This document shows, in pieces, positions 56,083 to 64,000 of a DNA stretch of 64,000 nt (position 1 is the stretch's first letter; each line of letters starts with the position of its first letter). The stretch is from assembly GCA_014904985.1 (NCBI GenBank), contig MU128929.1:273663-337662 (forward strand). Reading direction: 5' to 3'. Position numbers and translations under genes: made by a program. The notes beneath the pieces were generated by a model. That model was not told where the DNA came from. It searched no databases and saw only the letters and a list, made by a program, of their open reading frames with translations. Source of the stretch: Hydnum rufescens UP504 (taxonomy: Eukaryota; Basidiomycota; Agaricomycetes; Cantharellales; Hydnaceae).

Positions 56083-57889
56083 CCTTAGGGGTCAACCCGA
56101 TTGCACAACGACCGTAAAGAAACACATTGCTCGGATGCAATCGGAATAGACCCTTGTTCCTACTTTATTTTGGTAGTTCAGGCTGCTTCCCATATCGCTT
56201 TATATTTGACCATACCTTTGTCCTTTGTGGCATGGATGGCACGACATCGGAATTATTATGATGGATGCATCTAGTTAAAACATTCATGACGAGCCAGATA
56301 CACGAGGCTTCCTGATCAAGTATTTATCATCAGTTGGCATCATATACATATACACACGAGGTGGGTGGCATTTTCTGTATCGAGTTTAGGCACCTCCTTA
56401 TTTTGCGAGAATGCCCCAGGGGGCCGTCGTGTCAACCTGATATCGACATCGATTCGGATATTGTTACATGGGGGCCACAATCAAGGGAGACCTATAGGAC
56501 GTTGAGGGGCATGATTGCCGTACGGGCTGATTTTTGTGGTGCCCCGCGCCCCTATGTGTGGTGTCTAAAGATTCCGCAATTTCAACTGACGTGTCCCCAT
56601 GTCCTCTGTGTTAATGGGATAGGTGCAGTCCCAGGGATTCTAGGTTTGGGAGCATGCGCGATTGAATAATGACAATATCTTCCCTTTACATATGAGACCC
56701 ATGTGACTAGGGCGTGGCTTCGCGCCGAAGGTTATTATAATACAGTCTTGGGGTTGCGGTTTTGTGGAAAGGATGACCCTGCCTCCACCATCATCCATTG
56801 TGACAATATCGTCACGTTCCTTTGTGACGAACAGATCGAGGCCAGGAGTGGTTAGACTGGGCGGTGATGAATCCCTGATCTTGGGAGCACAGTACGAGAT
56901 ATGTTGGGAACAGAATTGATGGGAGGTCAGAGCTGTGCTTGGACTACAATTTCTAGGGAGAACTCACCACGATACTCCCTTCACCGTCGGGGACCGATTT
57001 GGCTCGTTCAATGCCGGGAAAGCACCACCCTTATAAATAATTTAGGTGCATAATCCAGTACAGCACTATCCAGAGAGAGCGCGTACGACTCCTTGGTGGG
57101 TGCCCAAGTTTGTTCCGTAAGAACGGAACAGGCAACACCATATAGTGATGAAATTCAATGAGGTCCAATTCGTCCGGTCATGATCCCACCAGCGCTTCAA
57201 AATTCGGCAAAAGACAGGCAATTGCCTCATGTGATCGCTCTAAGGGAGGCTGATGACCCAATATAGCATGCATGAGGTATGTATCTTTGGCGATTTGGTG
57301 ATAGGGGTCAAACGAGATCTACACAAAGCAGCCCCCACGGAAAAATGGATCCCATCACGTGCATATATGTCCGTCTGCACACTTCTGGCGTATTTTTCAA
57401 CAAGTTTAGGGACCAGAAATCAGTGATCCGCGGAAGTTAGATGGCGTATGGTCAGTAGAGCCCCCAAGAATTATACAACCCAAAATCACAAATACTTTAC
57501 TTTTCCTTCGGCATCAATCAGCGCGTCCGGCTGAGGATACCAACAGATCAGCAAGGCACCACCGCGCGCGGCATATTCAAGTATACCCTACTCAGATCAC
57601 TGTGTATAATTGGAGGCTCGTGTTCACGCAACTATTGTAATCCCAGCGTGACCTCAGCAAAAATCAGGCTGCTTAGTGGGGGATGGATCCCATATTCGAG
57701 TGAAAGCACATCAATGCAAATGCACGGGTGATGTTTGAATTATTCGCCAGAAAACTCAAGACATTATCGGGGATACGAGGTTGAACTGAGAGCAGGCCTA
57801 TCGGGTTCTTCAGTGTGACCCAACAATCTCACCACATTGCTCGTGACGCAATGGGGTCCATACTCGCATTTCACATGCAGAATCCGCAC

Positions 57890-58310
57890 GTATAGTGAAC
57901 GGAAGATCCAGGGTCGGACCGGAACAGTAGATAGCCCAGTGAGGAGCCGAGTGCACAGATTCGTTATTCGTGCCACCAGTTAACAAGGGAGATGAGGATG
58001 TGATCGAGATGGCCGCAAGGAAAATGAGGGGGGAAATTCGAGTTCGTTGCAGTCTCCACCATAACCTCAAACGAAGGAAGAGCCGGACGTGCCGCCCCTG
58101 GGAGTGGGAAGATGGAAGCATGTTGATAGCATGGCCTGTAAACAAATCACCACAAAAAAGGGGCTCACCAATGGCCGGGAGTCTTGTTGAGCGCTTGAAT
58201 ATCCTCGAGAAATTAATTACCAGTCATTCATGCTAAGAATCCGAGTATCTGAGACTTTACGGCGGAATAATATGGCCAACGATTCAATTTCAACGAACAC
58301 AGATTTTTCG
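57890..58310 (-). pseudogene. duplicated 5' end of the GH18 chitinase gene
   Basis: Matches 31,240-31,605: the promoter, the signal-peptide region and exon 1 up to HWAIY (atagcccagtgaggagccga, accagttaacaaggg, gccggacgtgccgc). The copy ends at the exon 1 border, so no catalytic domain is present. The start codon region is altered (gagttcgttgcagtc for gagttcattacggtc). It is followed by gatttttcggggattgcct, as at the parent locus. Confidence 0.65.
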
Positions 58311-58635
58311 GGGATTGCCTTGGGGCTTATCCGATGCACCTAACAGACTAGACTCGTGACCAGTCTTCCTCAGCTTGCTGAGGGACTGGTAAAATGGGGT
58401 TTGCCGGCAGGTTGTGGTCGAAACTTATCCGAAGGACCAATCACATCATTCTTCCCACGGCAATTAATCTTATACAGTTGCTTTTTGAATGGCACTTAAT
58501 CTTCGACCCAGTTGCTTTTTAAACGGCTGTTACGAATAGCCTATCTCTTTCCTCCGATGACGATGAAGAAAGTGTGAGATCCCAGACTGTGAGACAGATT
58601 CATAAGACAAGGATACCTGCGATCCTGTACGGGTT

Positions 58636-58980
58636 TTGTCCCCTGATTGGGTATCAGACGAGACTTATGATCGACAAGCTTCATTGACTGCCCCCACTCT
58701 TGCTGAGAGCCTTCTTGGATGCTCTGTATATGATTCTTTTCGCTCTGATCACCTCCACATCATTCGAAAGGCAACTAAGCGTCCATGGACGAAGTCGAAT
58801 CACAAGAAGATTGTTCGCACAGCGCAACTCGAGACGGTCATTGCCGTTGAGTGCGACGGCAAGAATGTCATTCATGAGGCAGCGACAGGTTTGGGCAGAC
58901 TATCACATCTAATGCTCCTTCATCCCAAAACTATTTTTATCACTGTTTCGCCTTTGAATGAGCTGCATTGTCTTGAGTGA
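58636..58980 (+). CDS. unrecognised frame inside the MITE
   Basis: 114 codons (MSPDWVSDETYDRQ... LNELHCLE). It contains no recognisable domain. A minus-strand frame (58,681-58,875) overlaps it. Either could be a captured host fragment, or neither could be expressed. Confidence 0.2.
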   Translation: MSPDWVSDETYDRQASLTAPTLAESLLGCSVYDSFRSDHLHIIRKATKRPWTKSNHKKIVRTAQLETVIAVECDGKNVIHEAATGLGRLSHLMLLHPKTIFITVSPLNELHCLE

Positions 58981-58983
58981 GGA

Positions 58984-59151
58984 CTATAACCAGATTGAGC
59001 ATGCAATGAATATTTGAGTAGACCAGCCGCCAATGAGCAAGAGGAAAATACCAATAGGGTGGACATAGGGTCCATGCCTCTCGGAAGCAGGTGCAATGTT
59101 TCGAGGCGTAGCTGGTAGCTTGGGCACAGGAGCTTTTGACGGAGGGGCCAT
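58984..59151 (-). CDS. small single-helix membrane protein frame inside the MITE
   Basis: 55 residues: a Pro/Ala/Lys-rich start (MAPPSKAPVPKLPATPRN), then ERHGPYVHPIGIFLLLIGGW and a short tail. The hydrophobic stretch IGIFLLLIGGW is long enough for a membrane helix together with the following STQIFIACSIW. The composition looks like a real small protein rather than chance, so it may be a captured host gene or exon. No family recognised. Confidence 0.35.
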   Translation of the reverse strand: MAPPSKAPVPKLPATPRNIAPASERHGPYVHPIGIFLLLIGGWSTQIFIACSIWL

Positions 59152-60968
59152 CTTAATTGTACGGAGACAAGGGTCAATTTATTGATTTAATTATGATTAT
59201 TTTCCTGTTCAAAAAGCAACTGGTCTAAGATTAATTGCCGTGGGAAGAATGATGTGATTGGTCCTTCGGATAAGTTTCGACCATAACCTGCCGGCAAACC
59301 CCATTTTACCAGTCCCTCAGCAAGCTGAGGAAGACTGGTCACGAGTCTACTAACAGACAACAACCTTTGCTCGTCCCTCAACCATCCCTCTCAAACTCAT
59401 GATTCGCTTACGCTTCTGAAAGTTTTCCTCGTCCAAAATCTTGAGATCGAATTTCATCGCTATTTTGAGATGATTCGACTAACCCAGTTCGTTCTCATAC
59501 GTCGCACCCTTGTGTTATCGATGGACGTGTACTGATGAAGGGGTCACGGTGAGGTGTTGTTGCTCACCTTGCAGGAAGACCTGAGGAAGATCTTGAGAAC
59601 GAAGACAGGGATGTGCAGCATCCTCCTGGGGAACCCGCCACATGAAGCGAAAGACGTTATTGTGGACCAAATATGGATTTGCAGGCCCGAAAATCGCATG
59701 GTTTTGGGGTCATGAGCATGGTCCGCGGGTCCGCTTAAACTGCACTTCATATCTTGTGTACGCTGAATACGCCTTTGCCCACATCGCCATTGTGCCCTTG
59801 CCCCTCGGTTAATGGCGCGTTCACAGTCTATTATTGGATATTATTTTGTCATCTCATTGAATTCCGACAAAGCGACTCTGGAGCCCTAGAATCAAGGTTT
59901 TCCTTCTCAGACTGACTCCAAGAATCCGGGCGTCAATGTTCGTCGAAGACGAGACAAACGCTGGGATCAGCACCTCTAACATTGCCTACAGGTCCTCCCC
60001 AGTCTTCGAATGCTATGGAACCTCGCCTGTGGCAAGTTTCCTCCCCCCCCTCTCCGTTATTGGCAAGAAAGAACGTATCTCGGATGAGGACTCCACCGTT
60101 TTCGAAGACGCAGGTGTGAGTGTACTTCCCCCACCCAGGATCTCACAAACAGGACTTGGAGGGTCAGATTTCTCGAGATTCATTTCACTGCATGGAATAG
60201 CAGGAATGCCGCATCCGTCTTGCCTCCTGTGGCGCCCTACGAATTGTTCTTCTGCGATCTTGACTATGATTCCCAGCTTGCCTCACTCTCAGTGTCCGCT
60301 GTGCGCTGACATCAAGGCGCAGGCCTTGGGTTCTCTCCCTGTGAGCTGGGAGCTCCTGCAGAAACATGAGCCGAGCCGAACGTGGCGCATGGCTTGGTAT
60401 CCCCATATTAGATTTCGAGGCAGATAGAGCGGTATGGAATGGGTTACCCGTACGCTGGTATTGGAAACCCGGTGCGTTGCTGTGTCAAACCACATTTTGC
60501 CTTGCGAACTTCAGATGTGGCCTTATGCGTTACATGTCCATCGATTGCCCAGATCCTTAATGTTTCGGGGTGAATGCATTGCTAAATTGTACATATTGTA
60601 TGTGATGGCCCGCAGCGTGCTCTATGATACCCCACGTTTATTAGAAGTCGTTTGGTGGTGGATACCCTAGTAATAGCTTCAGTCTCTCCCTTTCTATGGC
60701 ACACCGCTGACATTTGCCGCGTATTTGTCTCTCTGGCCACTTAGTTCCTTCGAATCTGTCTTGAGGGAGCAAGGAACTTGCGACAATCGGGGCTCAACCT
60801 CGAACCATTTAGCCGTCAAGCATGTCTGCTCTTCAAAGCCTTAGCCACTTCCGGTCTCAGGCTCACACCCATGGCAAGAGATTGCGGTGCATTTCTCGTT
60901 CTTTGCGTACATAATATGTATATAGTAGGAATTATGAGAACATAGATGATGGCATCGATGGGGACACT

Positions 60969-62193
60969 TTAGCAATTGGGCCGTTGCCGCGATCGCTTGA
61001 TCAGGCAACGATCAGCCTCTCCCTCCCGGAACACTATAAGTCTCTCGTCCTCACTCATCTCTACTCTCCACGGCCTCGGTGCGTGCCCTCGCCGCGGGAC
61101 TTCTCGCTTAGACCTTCTGCGCTTCGATTCCAAGTGAGAGCAGAGGTGGTCCTCAACCCAAAGGAGGGTCGAGGGGATGAACTCGACATTGGACGAGATT
61201 CTGTCCCCTTCCTTGGGTTCGAAGACCCACCCTTCTCTTGTTGATGTTTTGACGAGTGCGTTCAATTCGGGACGGTAGTACTGCCGATCGCCCCTCTGGC
61301 CACCGTCCAACCTCTTTCGATGACAAGATCCACATTCGAGACGCTCGGCGTGAGGCACGTCTTTGCCATCACATTTCTTGATCTCTTCCAAGATGCGATC
61401 GGCGATTTGCTGGGCAATGAGCAATTGCCCGTCCCTGAGCTTACGCCTGGGGGGCCTAGCTGATGGGGATGTGTCGTTCCCCCCGCCCTCGAGGCCGGCG
61501 ATGCCCTGGGACTGAAGTGCCACCCCTGGTGACTCGCCCTCCTGGGAGGTGCTTCTACGTTGTTTAAGTGGCTCGCCGAGGCGAGCGTGGTGGTGATCTT
61601 TACATACCCGTCTCACAATCCGTCAATTCTCACTCACATAACAAAAGAATACGGCACGTACAGGATACGATACACCACCACTGATGATGGGAAAATCACC
61701 AAAGCTCGTGTGCTGAAGGGCCTCGAGATACTGCGAAACGATATCTCACTTCGCTGGTTTCGAAACGACACCTGATATCCACTTACTTGGTGTTGTCCTC
61801 TTTTGAAGTCAAAACCGTAGTCATGCGTTCGGTCTTCGGTATGATTCCGGTCTTGAATCATGGCGGATGGGTTTGACAGGCCGAGAACATCCTCCAGTGT
61901 GCCATACGTCGATAGTGTCGAAGAGACATCTGCCAACCGGGGCTGCATCGTCTGCTCCAAGGATTTTTCAGTTCATTGCTGCCGATGGACGGTAAAAGTT
62001 GGCTGACCTGGTCGATGTCATGAATCCTTTTGTTCGCGCCAGGAGGAATCCCGCGAAACCAGGGGACCACAACTTCCGGCGGCGGGGCTTCAGTCCAGGG
62101 AAGAGACCATTCCTCTGGATTTGACGAGGTATCGGGCGATAGGGAGAGGTATTCCAAGAACGCTACGGACTCTGGAGAAAGATATGTGTCCAT
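60969..62193 (-). CDS. MDxYxSPE family member, copy at 62 kb
   Basis: Most complete member. Exon 1 starts MDTYLSPESVAFLEYLSLSP at 62,193 and has WSLPWTEAPPPEVVVPWFRG. The next exon has LADVSSTLSTYGTLEDVLG and YDYGFDFKRGQHQ ending at a gtaagt donor. A 215-codon frame at 60,969-61,616 begins within RRVCKDHHHARLGEPLKQRR and carries SARPPRRKLRDGQLL, RILEEIKKCDGKD, HAERLECGSCHRKRLDGG, PSTLLWVEDHLCSHLESKRR and SEDERLIVFREGEA. Joining the middle and last exons in phase is not solved. The last exon is about 90 percent identical to the 55-kb copy without a frame break. Function unknown. Confidence 0.55.
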
Positions 62194-62230
62194 TTCGGAG
62201 GGCTAGTGAAGGAGAATGGGGGTCAAGGCC

Positions 62231-62250
62231 GAATACTGATCTCTTATATG
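62231..62250 (-). promoter_or_regulatory. conserved TATA region of the 62-kb family member
   Basis: CATATAAGAGATCAGTATTC on the minus strand, 38 bases before the start codon, differs by one base from the 12.6-kb copy (12,554-12,573). Confidence 0.5.
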
Positions 62251-64000
62251 CCTCAGGGATCAGCCTGATTGCACAACGATCGTAACGGCATGCTGCTCGT
62301 ACGCAATCGGAATAGACCCTTGTTCTCACTTCATTTTGGTAATTCGGGCTGCTTCTCATATCGCTTTATATTCAGCCAAGCCCTTGTCCTTTGTGGTGTG
62401 GACGGCAGGATATTGGAATTATTATGATAGATGCATCTGGTTGGAACATTCCTGACGAGCCAGATACACGAGGCTTCCTGATCAGGTATTTATCATCGGT
62501 TGGCATCATATACATGAGGTAGGTGGGATTTTCGGTATCGGCGCTTCCTTATTTTGCAGGAATGCCCCAGGCCCGTCGTGTCAACTTGACTATCGACATC
62601 GATTCGGATATTGTTACATGCGAGCCACGATCGAGGGAGACCTACAAGACGTTGAGGGGCATGATTGCCGTACGTGGGAGATTTTGTGGTGCCCCGCGCC
62701 CCTAGGTGTGGTGTCTGCAGATTCCATAATTTCAACTGACATGTCCCCATATCCTGTGTTAATGGGATAGGTGCGATCCCCGGGATTCTAGACTTGGGAA
62801 CGTGTGCGATTGAATAATGACATTATCTTCCCTTTAGATATCTTAGATCCACGTGGCTGGGGCGGCCTCGCGCTAAAGGTTATTATAATACAGTCTCGGG
62901 GTTCCGGTTTTGTCGAAAGCAGGACCCTACCTCCATCCATTTCTATTGTGACAATACCGTCACGTTTCTTTGTGACGAACAGATCGAGGCCAGGAGTGGT
63001 TAGACTGGGTGGTGATGAATCCCTGATCTTGGGAGTGCGCTGCAAGATACGTTGGCAACAGAAATGATGGGAGGTCAGAGGTGTGTTCGCACTACGATTT
63101 CTAGGGAGAAGAACTCACCATGATACTTAGTCCACCGTCGGCGACCAATATCAGTTTCGCCTATTCAGTGTCAGGAAAGCACCTCCACTGTAAACCAATA
63201 ATTTGGGTGCACAATCCAGTACAGCGCTATCCAGAAAGAGTGCGTACGACTTCTTGGTGGGCGCCCAAGTTTGTTCGATAAGAACGGAACAGGCAGCACT
63301 GTATAGTGTCCAGTCGTGATCCCAAGAATGCTTCAAAATTTGGCAAAACAAAGGCAATTTTTCATGTGATCGTTCCAAGGGAGGCCGATGACTCAATATA
63401 GCACGCATGAGGTATGTCTCTTTGGCGATTTGGTGATAGGGCTCGTCAAACAAGATCTACACAGAAGCAGCCCACACGGAAAAATGGATCCCACCATCAC
63501 CTTATATGTCCATCTGCACAGTTCTGGCACCTTTTTCAACGAGTTCGGGGGCCAGAAATCAGTGACCAGCCGAAGGTAGATGACGTATGGTCAATAGAGC
63601 CCTCAAGAATTATACAGTCCAAAATCACAAATACTTGCTCTTCCTTCGCCATCGATCAGCACGTTCGACTGAGGATATCAAATGATCAACAAGGTACCAC
63701 AGCGCGGCGTATTCAAGCATACCCCGCTCACATTACTGTGTATAATTGGAGGCTCGTGTTCATGCAACCATGCCCGACCTCGGCACGCTGTTAAAATCAG
63801 GCTGCTCAGTGGGGGACGGATCCCATATTCGAATAAAAGCATATCGATGCAAACGCACGATAGTCTGTTGATTGACGCTTTGGATTCTTCGGCAGAAAGC
63901 TCAAGACATTACCGCCGGGCTACGAGGTTGAAACGAGAGGCCATCGGGTTCTTCAGTATGACCTAACAATCTCATTACGTTCTCGTGACGCAATTGGACC

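Larger units (their letters stand above)
54390..57880 (+). repeat. block E, older direct copy 1
   Basis: About 3.4 kb repeated in the same orientation at 60,570-64,000, offset by about 6.15 kb. Identity is about 85-92 percent by eye, with substitutions as well as indels, so this is genuine old duplication, unlike the arms at 11.5-19.5 kb. It includes a minus-strand MDxYxSPE gene, its promoter and about 1.7 kb upstream (for example gcccaagtttgttccgtaag at 57.1 kb and gcccaagtttgttcgataag at 63.3 kb). Confidence 0.7.
58349..59349. mobile_element. 1,001-bp Mutator-like MITE with long terminal inverted repeats
   Basis: Terminal inverted repeats of about 141 bp (58,349-58,489 and 59,208-59,349) begin TAGACTCGTGACCAGTCTTC and differ at only two or three positions. 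The element is flanked by a perfect 9-bp target duplication, ctaacagac (58,340-58,348 and 59,350-59,358). Long TIRs plus a 9-bp duplication are the hallmark of Mutator-like elements. No transposase is encoded. The paralogous segment at 31,680-31,700 (cacctagcagcctttgcccg) is the empty site, which confirms the borders. Confidence 0.75.
59360..64000 (+). repeat. blocks B and E in ancestral order, older copy 2
   Basis: 59,360-60,420 corresponds to 31.68-32.45 kb and to parts of block B (15.06-15.87 kb, then the reverse of 14.27-14.0 kb). From 60,430 it corresponds to block E (16.94 kb onward and 54.39 kb onward) and runs off the window. This copy gives the order against which the rearranged region at 9.5-25.3 kb can be judged. 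A plus-strand frame at 59,936-60,427 (FVEDETNAGISTSNIAY...) is unrecognised. Confidence 0.65.

Overview
The window reads as nuclear DNA of a filamentous basidiomycete, probably an agaricomycete. The evidence is short GT-AG introns of about 50-70 nt, a NACHT-WD40 NLR, a GH18 chitinase, peroxisomal ABCD transporter, COP9 and LSm genes with basidiomycete-type exon patterns, a tyrosine-recombinase (DIRS-like) retroelement and an intron-bearing tRNA. I cannot name the species. About a third of the window is ordinary single-copy genes. The rest is repeats, degenerate duplicates and mobile DNA.

Layout. 0-2.2 kb: a divergent pair, an FHA-domain gene (minus, running off the left edge) and a TRIP4/ASC-1 zinc-finger gene (plus). 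5.3-7.0 kb: a secreted Ser/Thr-rich protein with a polyhistidine run. 7.4-11.4 kb: a complete four-exon NLR (NACHT plus 13 WD40 repeats) on minus. 11.5-25.3 kb: a mosaic of inverted and direct copies of the same blocks around a 25-N gap. It includes a noisy partial second copy of the NLR and two nearly identical 2.7-kb blocks that differ mostly by single-base indels. 25.4-31.4 kb: a conserved island with tRNA-Lys, LSM6, an ABCD half-transporter (convergent with LSM6) and a GH18 chitinase.

33-46 kb: three copies of a gene for an intracellular trypsin-fold (PA-clan) protease, two intact and one broken. They are interrupted by a LINE remnant and a 4.2-kb DIRS-like element whose putative RT intron is packed with related hairpins. 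46-50 kb: degenerate sequence, a second 25-N gap, an inverted fragment of the DIRS gag region and a gene with three tandem about 45-residue repeats. 52-54 kb: a TTAA-flanked MITE and COP9 subunit 7. 54-64 kb: two direct copies of a 3.4-kb block. Each carries a member of an unrecognised gene family (start MDxYxSPE) that occurs at least six times in the window. Between them sit a duplicated 5' end of the chitinase gene and a 1,001-bp Mutator-like MITE with a 9-bp target duplication.

Reading notes. Several otherwise conserved genes (FHA, TRIP4, LSM6, ABCD, CSN7, protease copy 3) each contain one or more single-base indels that break a clearly conserved frame. Together with the 25-N gaps this suggests residual long-read consensus errors, so 'pseudogene' calls resting only on such indels are provisional. 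No operon-like logic applies. The one functional theme visible is an accessory NLR/protease/mobile-element region next to a conserved housekeeping island.
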